From Humulus lupulus (taxonomy: Eukaryota > Streptophyta > Magnoliopsida > Rosales > Cannabaceae), in contig NC_084794.1 in assembly GCF_963169125.1 (NCBI RefSeq), positions 117,094,358 through 117,158,357 on the forward strand: a DNA stretch of 64,000 bases. Reading direction: 5' to 3'. This document shows positions 21,721 through 33,406 of this stretch, in pieces. The position numbers and the translations under genes were made by a program. Position 1 is the stretch's first letter, and every line of letters begins with the position of its first letter. The notes under the pieces were generated by a model. The model did no database searches. It was given only the letters and a program-made list of their open reading frames with translations, and was not told where the DNA came from.

Positions 21721-22965
21721 TTAGCACCACAAACTCAAAACTAGTTCCAAAACGAGCGCCTAAGGCGTCATTGTCACAAGAGGTGCAACAACCATCTCCA
21801 TTGTCACCTAAGTTAAGACAAGTATTTGAAATCGTCAATGATTGGCCTAAACATGATTATGTCGTTGAAGTGTCCATTGACTTTGATGTGTTTGGCCATG
21901 CTTGTGAATACTTTGCTCTGTTTCGTGATCAAATACTTGAATTTTGTTGAAAGGAGATGATTGGACAATCATGCATTGTCTTCTACATGAGGTATGCTCT
22001 ACATGAGGTATGCTCTACATGAAGGATTTATTGTAAGGATTTTCTTTCATCAGCTATTTAGTTTTCTTTTTAATTAATGATATTTGTTGGTAGGGTTTTG
22101 TACCAGACACTATTATTAGACGAGGAAAAGAGAAGATCGTTGTTGTTTATGAATCTGAATAAGGTTTCTACTTCCGTGACTCGTACAGATAGTCGTGCTC
22201 AAGCTTTATGTGATATGATGTTATATTGCACGTCTCAAAAGCATGATTGGGTAGTTATGCTTTATAATCATGGGTAAGTTTAATTAATATGCTTTTCATT
22301 GATACAAAAAAATCGAATCTAAAGTTAAAAACTTTGTAATACTTGTACATTCAACAGGGAGCATTGGATGTTATTTTTATTATATCCCAATTGGCATTAT
22401 TGTTATTTTCTCGACCCTCTCAATGCACCATTAGATAACAGGAAAGCCATCAAGGAAACCATCCATGATGCATTTGAGATGTATTTCACGGAAAGAATGA
22501 AAGCACGTCAAAAGATCAACAAACGCCCATTAGGAGTAATGTATTTCCAACCTACGGTATTTTTCTATTTGTATATGAGTTTATGCATTGTAAAGATGTT
22601 TAAGTTATTTAATACTAAGAATTGTACATGTATTACAAATCTTTATATAGTGTCGTAAACAACCAAACAATATCGATTGCGGATATTACATTATGAGGAT
22701 GATGAATAATATACTTATCAATGTCCCTCGTATCAAACCTTTCTTGTCGAAACAGGTAACAAACAATATACAACTATACAAAATTTTAATCTAGTATAAT
22801 TTTTGTATATGCTTTGAATTTATTACCACTAATATAATTCTAATTAAAGTTTTGTTTCTTTGTTTTTTTCAGTTCACCTCTGACAAACCATATACTACTC
22901 AAGAAATTGACGAAGTTTGAGAAGAATGGGCAATGTCATTTTTACAATTCGTTAGAGAAAAATGA
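21720..22965 (+). pseudogene. Ulp1-like cysteine protease domain of the CACTA gene
   Basis: After a linker (SLSQEVQQPSPLSPKLRQVF) several exons with GT-AG junctions encode GFVPDTIIRRGKEKIVVVYE, HWMLFLLYPNWHYCYFLDPL, then QPNNIDCGYYIMRMMNNILI and EEWAMSFLQFVREK. The H...D...Q...C order (WHYCYFLDPL, then NNIDCGYY) fits the catalytic His-Asp-Cys of Ulp1/SUMO-type C48 proteases, a domain often carried by plant transposons. Stops are present, for example near 22160. The part before the first Ulp1 exon is fused in frame order to the remnant of the transposase N-terminus. Confidence 0.7.
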
Positions 22966-23154
22966 ATGATGTTATAGCTAGCTTATTACAATACATGTTG
23001 AGAAATTTAAATTTCCTTCGCAAATTTTTTTTTGCCGTTTTTTTAGTATTTTCTTTTCAAATTTCTCTTAATACATTTTCGACACTCAAAGGGATATATT
23101 TTTTTAAATCAAAATGAAAATTGTAGCTGCATTTTTTTAAAAAAAAAAATACTT

Positions 23155-23395
23155 TTAAGGACATGCAAAGCGAGTCCTAAAATCTTAATTTAAAGACACT
23201 CAAAGCGCGAGTCCTAAAAACTTACTTAAAGGCACTCAACCCGACACATTCTTTTAGGACTCGCAACTACTTAAAGGCACTCAACCCGATTTTTTAGGAC
23301 TCGAATTGCAAGTCCTAAAAAATTACTTAAAGGCACTCAACCCGATTTTTTAGGACTCGCAATGCTAATCCTAAAATACATTTTTTGTAGTAGTG
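23155..23395 (-). repeat. CACTA right subterminal and terminal repeats
   Basis: Repeated units of ACTTAAAGGCACTCAACCCG and TTTTTTAGGACTCGCAATGC (three near-copies at 23222-23360) lead to the terminal TTTTTTGTAGTAGTG. Confidence 0.85.
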
Positions 23396-23398
23396 TCT

Positions 23399-24050
23399 TG
23401 TTATTTCTCTCTTCAGGCAATCTATCAATATTAAACATCCCTGACTCACCATCACTACTATCAAGTTGTTCATATAAGGTCTCGCTATCGTTAATAGTTT
23501 TTCAGACTCAGATGGAATTATTCTAGATGAAGGTGTTGAAGCATACTCTGCTGTAACAACAGTGTTCATGAAAATCATTTCTAACTTTTGCTCTAACTTT
23601 GGTTCAATTCCCCAAATGCAAAACTTCGCACCATTGGGATGACTCTACAAAAATAATTTTGTTAATTACATGTAAAATTAATAAAATAATATTTGAATTT
23701 GACAAGATTTACATATGTACTTGTAATTTAATATTCCACCAATCTTCAGATGCATCAATTGTTTTGTTATTTATGTTTCATCAATCCCACATATTTTTTA
23801 GTTGGGCTTTTGTATAAACTCTTCCAGTAGTATTCTTCATATTTGTTATCAAGTTTACATATTCAATTTTATTTAAATAAGTAGTAGGACGATGTCCATC
23901 ATCAACTTCTTTGATGCAAAATTCCAAGAAAAAATTCACAGCCTCAGGACCCTACATTGCTTTACATCGTGGTACGTCACTCTCATTTTGAATACAAGTA
24001 TTTTTTTTCACTCTCCATCTAATTAAAGTAAAATAATAAGTCATAATATG
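23399..24050 (-). pseudogene. Myb/SANT-like second gene of Harbinger, N-terminal half
   Basis: On the minus strand the segments read AVNFFLEFCIKEVDDGHRPT, YLNKIEYVNLITNMKNTTGR, TKAQLKNMWDS and EDWWNIKLQ. These are the trihelix-like Myb/SANT domain with its conserved tryptophans, and they are followed by an acidic linker toward 23399. Stops and an intron-like break interrupt it. With 16776-17113 it makes one gene once the CACTA insert is ignored. Confidence 0.65.
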
Positions 24051-24566
24051 TACTTAACTGTATCTTTTATTCCAATTTCATAAATAAAAGATTATATAAT
24101 TCAAAGCAATACTTAACTAAAATAATGAGGCATGATACATGTACTTAACTTGTCAATTAATCATTTTAATCCCGCCTTACAATTTTTCTTGTCAAATCCT
24201 AGGCCAGAGAGTATTTTATCATCTTTACAATTCATGTTGTTCTTAGAGTTTACATTATATATATATATATATATATATTTATATTATAATTCATTTTGAA
24301 GCCTTTGATTTTGAAGACTTATCATATAACTTATGTCATTACAATGTCGATGTTTTTTTTTATCAAAATTGTAAGAGCACTAAATTCTTATGAATATATA
24401 TATATATAGTATAATATATAAGCGGTGATCTTCAATATAGCCAAAATATTCCCTATAGTAAGAATATTCCTTATACTTTTGTCTTCTTCTACAGAATTTT
24501 AAAAGCCCATTCCCATCTATATAATGTTTTTGTCTTTTTCTACAGAATTTTAAAAGCCCATTCCCA
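24051..24566. other. AT-rich spacer before the Helitron
   Basis: No gene is seen. A (TA)n tract lies at 24257-24279. The block TTTTAAAAGCCCATTCCCAT occurs at 24497 and 24548, and a variant recurs at 24651, so the Helitron's 5' edge sits in a short duplicated region. Confidence 0.5.
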
Positions 24567-24789
24567 TCTATATATATAATAGGTTTAATATATATATATA
24601 TTTATAGTAAATTCTATTTTTTGTTCTTTTGTCTGCCGCCTCCAACGGTTTTAAAAGCCCATTCTCATTCATATATATAATAGGTTTAATATATATTTAT
24701 ATTGAATTCTATTTTTTGTTCTTCTTCTGCTTTTGTCTGCCGCCTCCAACGGAAAGAGGTTGTTTTTTCATTGCAGAAAGCACAAAATC

Positions 24790-24965
24790 CAGCCATGAAA
24801 AAAATGAAACGAAGCTTCAGTTGACGATATGTGAGAAGTAAGATTTCTATTGAATCTTTTAATTAATATCCTAATTTATACATATTTATTTTATTCTATA
24901 AAATACTACACGTATAAAATACTTTTTTGCTGAAAAATAGCTTTATAATTTGGGTTTTGACAGCA
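24790..24965 (+). repeat. 5' leader segment duplicated upstream of the RPA gene
   Basis: GCTTCAGTTGACGATATGTG, GAGAAGTAAGATTTCTATT and GCTGAAAAATAGCTTTATAA recur in order at 32600-32765 with about 85-90% identity. The two copies precede the RepHel and RPA genes respectively. Confidence 0.8.
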
Positions 24966-25769
24966 AATACCCCTGATTTTTTCCTTTTATGGTTTGATTA
25001 CTGTTGTTGGTGATTTTTTTGGAGGCTTATTGGGTTTTGGGTAGAATGAAAATGCTAAACTGGGTTGTGGTTAGGCAATAGTACCTCTTTGTTGGAATGA
25101 TTTTTTAATTAACGATTGCAAGAAAAACTGGGTTTTCCAGATCCATCGCTTTTGTTTGCAACATGATGTTTTAAAGCTTTGATTTTTATAGAAAAAGTGG
25201 ATGCTGTTGATTTACTTTGTCGTTTTCGTAATTCTTAAAAACACCTTCACATTTATTTGTGGGCTATAAGATGTTTGAGAGTATATGCTGTAGATCTGAG
25301 TTCATTACCTTATTTGTTTTTAGTTTGGGATCTTTTAATAATAATGTCTTCATTTAAAATACATTGTACACTTTATAACATCTTTTTATCTGTTTTGCTG
25401 ACTTTTGCTGACTTTCCTTAATTCGTAAGTATTTATTAACGCTTTGTATTTTTTATTGCTTATATATAGAATAATGATTGTTAATGGTTCTTTTAGAATT
25501 TTAATTGTTAGGTTTTAAAAGAAAAGACCTGTTATATGTTGTATAGGCATTTCCTGATATATATACATATATTTATTAATTAATACAATTGAATGAATTA
25601 CTAATTATGTTTCGTTTAAATTTTGACAGAAATAAATCCCAATTTCAGTGGATTTGATATAATAATCTTTCTAAATATAGTATAGCATCTTAATTCTATG
25701 CTGTCTTGTGATGATCAACATGACAATGCACATATTTAAAACAATTGTCCACATCAACTTGAATTATAT

Positions 25770-26262
25770 GTGCCAAAAGAAGAGACTCATAATAAAAATA
25801 CACCACATTCAAAAAATGATAAAAAAAAATATAATAAAGAGGCATATGAAAGAAAAAGGGAAAATATGAGTGAGGTAGAAAAAGATTTTGTCCGAAAAAA
25901 ACAAAGACAATATTATTCTGAGAAAAAAAAATCTCATAGCGAAGCATATAAAAAAAAAAAGAAGCTATTATATTACATTCAATAACTGATAAGAAAAAAT
26001 ATAATAGCGAAGCATATAAAAAAAAGACAAAAAATGAGTGAGGCAGAAAAAGAACTTGTGCGTAATAAACAAAGACAATATTATGCTGCGAAAAAAAAAA
26101 ATCATGGAAAAAGGAAATACTACAGAAAGAAACATAATTTCAAGTATTTCTCAAAATGAAAAAAACTTTTACGATGCTGATATACAAAATATTGATAATT
26201 CTTCAATAGATCAAATGAGTAATATACCATCTGATGAAAATGTATATTCAAAAGGTATATAA
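25770..26262 (+). pseudogene. Basic N-terminal repeats of the RepHel protein
   Basis: Two or three diverged copies of a Lys-rich unit (EAYKRKR, NMSEVEKDFVRKKQRQYYSE, then MSEAEKELVRNKQRQYYAAK) are spread over two frames. They look like the charged repeats seen at the N-terminus of plant Helitron proteins. A-runs carry frame breaks. Exons with GT-AG junctions appear to link this to the main RepHel region at 26718. Confidence 0.55.
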
Positions 26263-29200
26263 GTCATTTATTTTTTTATTCTGGTATTATATCTTATAAA
26301 AAATTTCCTCTTTATGTGTACATTTATTGTTAATTTATTGAAAGAGTAAATATTGCAGCAGTTAATCATGCAGGTTCACCATCATTGAATTGTTCTCTTT
26401 CTTTGGATCAAGACAATATTTCTCAAACAGGTTAGATAATTTACTTCTTTTTGTGTATAAAGCTATTTTCAAATTAATTATAAATAATTAATAAATTGGT
26501 TTCTCAATTGTATTCGACTTCCAGGTTAAATAATTTATATGTATACAGCTATTTTTTTTTTTTAAAAAAAAGAATAAAAAAGCTTTCTTAATGACGTTTA
26601 AATTCCTAATGTGCCTATTATATAAATTTAGTAATTTGTAATAATAAAAAAACGTTATATATTTTAATATTTAACTATTATTTTTAATACAATTTCATTG
26701 GTTTCTTCCCTCTTTAGATCACAGTCCACCAAGAAAGCGAGGGAGAAAGAAGACAAATAATTGTACAATCGAAAATGTTCCTGATACATCTACGAAATTA
26801 AAAGCACCAACTTTTTGTAAGCATTGCAATGCAAAAAAAATTCCTCACGAGAGTCAATATTTTTGTTGTTCTAATGGAGAGATCTTCATAACCACCAATA
26901 TTGCTCCTATAATTTTACATAACTTATATACATCATCTTCAAATGATGCATTAGAATTTCAAATGTATGTTCGGACTTACAATAACACTTTTGCTTTTAC
27001 TTCATTTGGTGTTAAATATGATAAAAATTTATGTAAAAATTTACTTCATTGCATAATTTTTCAAAACTTAATAAAAATATTTTAGAAGCATTAATTGATA
27101 TATTAAAAGTCAACCCATATTGTTCTTTCTTACGATCTCTTAAAGATATACAAAACTTACAAAATCATCAAATACGTATTAAATGTGACCCTTGTTTAGA
27201 TCAAAGAGTGTATAATTCTCCTTCAGTTTCTCAAGTTGCTGCAATTTGGTTAGATGACAACTCTGCAAGAGAATATCAAAATCGTGAGATACTTGTTTAC
27301 TTGATACTTGTTTACTCTCATTCAGGATATAGTTACAGAATACAATATTATTTTGGTTGTTATGATCCATTACAATACCCTTTATTATTTCCATATGGAG
27401 ATAGTGGTTGGCATCGACAAATTTTGAGAATAAATAAAATAAAAAAATTAGACAGTTTAATAAACGAACGATTATCTAATTTAGAAAATATTAACGGTCT
27501 TGATGCATTAATAGAAAATGAAACTAAAGGCAAGTGTAATTGAGCTCTTTCTACTTTATTGTTTGTTAATTATATTTTCCATAAATATTGTAATATATCA
27601 TGCTGATGTTTTTCTCTCTCTTTTTTTTGTCCTGCAGTTTCGAAAACTAAGAAAAAAAATATAGTTTCTTGTCGTAAATATTATTGTTATAAATTACAAA
27701 TAAGATCGACAGATAAATCTTTATTATTACAATCTGGCCGACTTTTTCAGCAATATGTTGTTGACATGTATGTAAAGCTTGAAACTCAAAGATTAGATTT
27801 TATTAGAAATAAACAAGAGGACATCCGTGCTGATTTATATCAGGGAATTATTGATAGTATTGAAATTGGAAAAAAACATGGTTCGAAAATTGGAAGAAGA
27901 ATTGTTTTACCAACTTCTTTTATTGGTGGTCCAAGAAATATGAGAAAAAGATATATGGATGCAATGACACTGGTACAACGATTTGGCAAACCAGATATAT
28001 TTTTAACAATAACATGCAATCCTAATTGGTGTGAAATAAAAGAAGAATTGCAAACATATGAGATTGCTCAAAATAGACCTGATTTAACAACACGTATATT
28101 TCGAGCAAAATTAGAGGAATTAAAATATGAAATTTTGAAAAAAAAAATATTCGATAGTGTAGCAGCATATGTTTATGTTATTGAATTTCAAAAAAGAGGT
28201 ATTCCACATGCTCATTTTTTAATTATTTTAAAATCTAATTCAAAATTGGTTAGTTCATTAAGTTTTGATAAAATTGTATCTGCTGAATTACCAGATATGA
28301 ATAAAAATGTACATCTATATTCAATGGTTGTTAAACATATGATGCATGGGCCATGTGGCGATTTAAATCCAACTAATATTTGTATGAAAAACGGCAAAAG
28401 TAAAAATCATTTTCCAAAAGCATATTCACCAAAAACTTATCTTGGGCAAAATGAATATCCAAAATATATAAGAAGAAATAATAGTCAAACTGTTAAAGTT
28501 AGAGGTCATCAATTAAATAATCAATGGTTGTTCCATACAATCCTTATTTACTTGCAAAATTTGATTGTCATATAAATGTAGAAATTTGTTCTTCTATTAA
28601 AGCTGTTAAATATCTATACAAGTATATATATAAAGGTCATGATAAAATTGCAATTCATATCAATATAAATGAGGGTGAAAATAATATTGATGAAATTAAA
28701 AACTTTCAATCAGCTAGATGGGTATCTCCACCTGAAGCAACATGGAGAATTTTTGGTTTTTTATTAAATGAAATTTACCCTGCAGTAATTACTTTACAAT
28801 TACATCGTGAAAATAAAAAATTTATAACATTTAGAAAAATAGATGATCTTACTAAAATGATTAACTATGATTTCGCATCAAACACTATGCTTACAGAATA
28901 TTTTACTATGAATAAAACTAACGAAATAGCAAAAACATTATTATATAGACAATTCCCTGAGTATTTTGTTTGGAATAGTAGAGATAAATATTGGTACCCA
29001 AGAAAAAAAGCGAAAGTTATTGGAAGAATTGTTACAGTAAATCCAACTGAAGGAGAAAGATATTATTTACGATTACTTTTAAATCATATAAAAGGTGCAA
29101 CTTCTTTTGAATATTTAAAAATTGTTAATAATATTGTGACAACATCATTTCGTGAGGCCGCTCTATTACATGGATTACTAAAAGGGGACAATTATATATG

Positions 29201-29516
29201 TTTAAGTCTTGAAGAAGCTACATTGTATCAATTACCATATAGTTTACGCCGATTATTTGCAATAATAATAGTACATTGTGAACCAAATAATCCCAAAGCA
29301 ATATGGGAAAAATTTTAAAATGCAATGTGTGAAGATTTTCACAAAATAAATAGTAACTTTATTGAAGTAGAAAACAAAGTATTAGAACAGCTAAATTATA
29401 TGTTTGAATCTATGGGAAAAAATATAAATGATTATCATTTAACAGATTATAAATTAGACTTATCTGAAGAAAAAATACTGAATAAAGAAATAGATGAAGA
29501 ATCAACAATTATTGTT

Positions 29517-30182
29517 GCTGAAGACAAGGATGGCAAAATGGGGGGGGGGGGGGGGGGGGGGGGGCCGGGGCGGGGCGAGGCCCCGACCCGACGGGGCATC
29601 TTTGCCCCGGTAAAAACGGGGCGGAATTCAGCCCCGCCCTGCCCCGCCGCGCTATGAATTTAAGCGGGGCGGGGCAACCCCGACCCGCTAGGCATTTAAG
29701 CGGGGCGGGACAGCCCCGCCTCAATTTTTTTTTTTTGTTTTATACTCTAACTCAATTCTCTCATGCTACTTATATACATAGTACGTAAAATTGACATTTT
29801 ATATATGATTTAGAATATTTTTAATTCTATATAGACTAGAAAGAATTATAAATATTGAAAAATATGTTTTATATAATTCATCCTTATTCTTGTATTTATT
29901 TTGTAAATGTTAAAATAAAAAACAAAATATAATATTTGATGGTGTAGTTGATACCAAGTGTAAAATATAAAGATTACAATAAAAAATAATATTTAGGCTT
30001 GGGAAAAATTCTAAAATTATAATTTAATGTTTCTTAAAAAAAAAAGTTAAATGGGACGGGGCAGACCCGCCCCGATTAAGCTGGGGCAGGGCGACCCGCC
30101 CCGTTCCAAGAAACTAATCGGGGCGAGGCGGGGCGGAAGCGGGGCGGGGCAGACCTGCCCCATTTACATCCCTAGCTGAAGA
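29517..30182. mobile_element. GC-rich hAT MITE with 8-bp TSD inside RepHel
   Basis: The element spans 29525-30174 (650 bp) and is flanked by GCTGAAGA at 29517-29524 and 30175-30182. The left end CAAGGATGGCAAAATGGGG and the complement of the right end, TAGGGATGTAAATGGGGC, form imperfect terminal inverted repeats of a common plant hAT type. It has no coding capacity. About 165 bp at the left and 130 bp at the right are extremely GC-rich, built of GGGGCGGGGC and CCCCGCCCC blocks, while the middle is AT-rich. A 25-base G run (29540-29564) follows the left end. Confidence 0.92.
29540..29564 (+). repeat. Poly-G run of 25 bases
   Basis: Uninterrupted G run at the left end of the hAT MITE, probably expanded from the normal GGGGCGGGG pattern. 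Confidence 0.9.
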
Positions 30183-31596
30183 AGATATATTAGCTACCAC
30201 ACGTTTAAATGAAGAACAAAAATATGCATATAATTTAATTTTATCTAAAGTATTTACAAATGAATCAGCAATATTTTTTATTGATGGACCAGGAGGAACA
30301 GGTAAAACATATTTATATCGTGCTATACTTGCTAATGTCTAAAAATATAATAGCATTGGCAACAGCTTCTTCTAGAGTTGCTGCAGAAATATTGCCTGGT
30401 GGACGAACTGCTCATTCAAGATTTAAATTTCCTCTTCAAATAGACAACAACATTTCATGTAATATTAGCAAACAATCAGGTTTAGCTAAATTATTACAAA
30501 TAACAAGACTCATAATATGGGATGAAGCTCCAATGATAAGTAAATATGCAATAGAAGCTTTAGATGTTGCATTAAAAGATATAAATGATAGTAATTTACC
30601 TTTTGGGGTAAAATAATAGTACTTGGTGGAGATTTTCGTCAAGTTCTTCCTGTTATTCTAGGAGGAACAAAAGAAGAAATAATAAATGCAAGTTTACCAA
30701 AATCTTATTTATGGCCATCATTTATTAAAATACATTTAACAATCAATATGAGAGCAAACAATGATCCTATATTTTCAAAGTTTCTTTTAAATATTGGTGA
30801 AGGAAAAGAACAACATGATAAAAATGACGACATCAAATTACCATCTAATATGATAATACCATATGAAGAAGATATCTTGTCACTTCAAAAATTAATAAAT
30901 ATTGTATTTCCAAATATAAATTTATGCCACAATAATTTACCCTTCATGATTAATAGAGTTATTTTAACTCCGAAAAATGATTATGTGGACGAAATAAACA
31001 ACTTATTAATTAATCAATTTGCAGGAGATCCTGTTAAATATTATAGTTTTGATGAAACATTAGATACAACTGCGCAATCTTTTCAAGAAGACTTTCTCAA
31101 CAGTTTAACACCAAATGGAATTCCTCCTCATGAATTAATTTTAAAATCAAATTGTCCTATTATTTTAATTCGTAATCTTAATTCTTCTGAAGGATTATGT
31201 AATGGTACACGTTTAATTTGTCGACATTTGGAACCAAATATAATTGATGCTGAAATCATTAGCGGTTATTATACTGGAAAAAGAGTATTTTTACCACGAA
31301 TACCTTTTATACCAATTGAAAATAAAAAATATCCATTTCCTTTCAAAAGAACTCAATTTCCTATTCGATTAAGTTTCACAAAGACTATAAATAAAGCCCA
31401 AGGACAAACTTTAGATTTTGTTGGTTTCTATCTTCCCGAGCCTGTGTTTTCACACGGTCAATTATATGTTGCATTATCTAGAGCAAAAACATCTGAATGC
31501 CTTAAAATTCTCATTAAACCTGATACAATGAATTCAACAAATATCACACACACAAAAAACATAGTTTATAAAGAAATATTATTGCATATAAATTGA

Positions 31597-33406
31597 AACA
31601 TACAAACTATAAAGTACATTTACCATAAATGAATATTTTATATTGAATTGGTCAATTTCTTTTTAAGTCCACAACAACATATACACAAAATTAATATTTA
31701 TTTAATACTTACAATTGACGACAATTCTCCTAATAATTTGTCAGCAACTACAAATTAAAAGATTATTTAATTAAGAGATTATTTTCCAGTTGAGCTCTAA
31801 AATACATATCAAAGAATATAAAAAAATTCAATTACGAAGGAAAAACATAAATGGTACGTTTTTCCAATTCCCTTTTAGTATTTTTTTTTAAATTATTCAA
31901 CCTACATTTTGTCAAACTTAAAAATGAATCATAAATGTATACTTTTCTTTTCTTCTTTTAATATATACATATATATATTTTCTATTATAAATTATTAAAA
32001 TATTAGTTTAGAAAATGAAAACGTATATGTATATTTTATTATAAATTAGTAAAGTATTACTTTCTTACTGACAATGAAAACGTATATATATATATATCCT
32101 ATTATATATTATTAAAATATTAATTTCTTAGTAATGAAGCATATAGAAACGTTTGGTGAAAAAAAAAACTGAAGAAAACGTGTCGAACATATACACAGTA
32201 CCCTTTACTTATCATTATTTTCACTATAGCAAATTTTGACACGATTTAATTTCTTTAAACTATTCATTTTATATATCTTTTTTATCTTTCCTCTTTATCT
32301 GTATTTACTCCTTCTTCTTCTTCGCATTTCAAAACTTTTTCTCAGCTGAAGATAAAAGGTCATTTTAGGGCTCCGTCAATTTTATTTCATATTTTCCATG
32401 AAATGCTTCTCTTGTATTTGAATAAACAGAGTAAAAAAAATAGTGGCTTTGTTCTTTACCTCTTTATTTTATTTTACCTCTTTATTCTCTTTACTACGTA
32501 TTTGTTCTATATATTTTTGTAGGATTTTCATTTTGCTTCTTTATTCTCTTTAATAAGTATTTGTTCTATATATTTTTGTAGGATTCTGTGCATTTCAGCA
32601 ACTGAGCTTCAGTTGAAGATCTGTGAGAAGTAAGATTTCTATTCAATTTTTTAATTAATATCCTAATTTATTTATATTTATTTTATTCTATAAAATACGA
32701 TATGTATAGGATATTTTTTTTTGCTGAAAAATAGCTTTATAGTTTGGGGTTTGACAGTAAATATTATTTTTGTAGAGATAGATTTTTCATTTTAGTTTAT
32801 CAGAAACTGTTGCAAGAGATATTTGATTTACAAATTTCATTAAGACGATACTGAAATTGCTATACACTTAAATTGATATCAGCAACTGTTGTCTTAAATT
32901 ATTAAGACGATATTGTTGTAAGAGATATTTGATAGCTTTTTTTTTATTAAAAAAAAGTTGCGTTGAAAAGGAAAGGCCCAATTTTTGAGTTCCTTACATC
33001 TTCGTAAATCATTACCTTTTATAATTCATTTGGATACTGATTATAAAGCATGCCCTTGATGCATTTTGTATTAGTTGTTTTAATCAGAATTCTAATGAAA
33101 ACAAAATCAGAGAAAAATTTATAAATTATGCTTATTATTTTCTAATTATTTCTAATATGAAGTTGTCTCCAAACAATCATTAAACATTTTAATTTCACAA
33201 CCTTCTGCATGTGTTAGAATATATTTTTCTTTTGTTACTTCTATTATTCCAATTGTATGATTGAATTCTCATCTCTGATGCAATATACCTTTGTTTTCTT
33301 CTGCCTTTTTTTGTTCACATTACTAAATACATGGTCTCTTGCATATGTTTAAATCTTTAAATAATATTATTATAATAAACATATCAGCCACCACTCTTAG
33401 GCTTCA
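31597..33406 (+). promoter_or_regulatory. Intergenic and probable leader region between RepHel and RPA
   Basis: AT-rich. A 59-bp tandem duplication lies at 32475-32592 (TCTTTATTCTCTTTACTACG, then GTATTTGTTCTATATATTTT, twice). After it comes the copy of the RepHel leader (32600-32765), so this is the likely promoter and first leader of the RPA gene. TATA-like stretches are too frequent to choose one. Confidence 0.5.
32600..32765 (+). repeat. Second copy of the Helitron leader segment
   Basis: Matches 24790-24965 in the same orientation (shared GTGAGAAGTAAGATTTCTAT and GCTGAAAAATAGCTTTATA). See the first copy for details. Confidence 0.8.

Larger units (their letters stand above)
17114..23398 (+). 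mobile_element. CACTA (En/Spm) element with 3-bp TSD
   Basis: Terminal inverted repeats CACTACTACAAAAT (17117) and TTTTTTGTAGTAGTG (ending 23395) bound a 6279-bp element, flanked on both sides by TCT (17114-17116 and 23396-23398). Just inside both ends are arrays of short inverted subterminal repeats based on TTAGGACTCGCAATGAGTG and CCTAAAAA, the usual transposase-binding arrangement. Contents on the plus strand are a captured host gene piece (18085-18654), an internal copy of the subterminal motif, a duplicated segment, and a transposase-associated/Ulp1-like gene. The catalytic core of the TNP2 transposase is absent, so this copy looks non-autonomous. It inserted into the Harbinger second gene. 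Confidence 0.92.
14783..24050 (-). mobile_element. PIF/Harbinger element remnant split by a CACTA element
   Basis: The left end near 14783 reads GGGCCAATTTGGTACAAC, in the style of Harbinger-like terminal repeats. Inside, on the minus strand, are a DDE nuclease gene (15245-16530) and the second gene of these elements, a Myb/SANT-like protein, whose two halves lie at 16776-17113 and 23399 to about 24050. The 6.3-kb gap between the halves is the CACTA element. I did not find a convincing right terminal repeat or TTA/TAA target duplication, so the right limit is approximate. Confidence 0.65.
26718..31596 (+). pseudogene. Helitron RepHel protein pseudogene (Rep nuclease and PIF1-like helicase)
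   Basis: The Helitron-like N domain has CKHCNAKKIPHESQYFCC, DPCLDQRVYNSPSVSQVAAI and GCYDPLQYPLLFPYGDSGWH. The Rep nuclease follows: FLTITCNPNWCEI, the HUH motif in GIPHAHFLIIL (about 28198-28230) and two tyrosines in KYLYKYIYKGHD (about 28605-28645). The helicase has the Walker A FIDGPGGTGKTYLYR, Walker B LIIWDEAPM, GGDFRQVLPVI, and the C-terminal INKAQGQTLDFVGF and LYVALSRAKT. Breaks are a lost base near 28527, TAA at 29316-29318, the hAT insertion, and frameshifts near 30338 and 30610. Rep nicks the strand and the helicase unwinds it during rolling-circle transposition; this copy cannot do so. Confidence 0.92.

Noticed and set aside
22077..22965. Host SUMO protease gene
   Set aside because: The Ulp1-like exons lie inside CACTA termini, contain stops and follow the transposase-associated domain, so they belong to the transposon.
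24516..24530. Alternative Helitron 5' end TCTATATAATG
   Set aside because: Less like known TCTATATATATAATA-type starts than 24567, but it cannot be excluded because the block is duplicated.
29325..29724. Gly/Pro-rich protein frames on both strands
   Set aside because: They come from translating the GC-rich arm and poly-G run of the hAT MITE.
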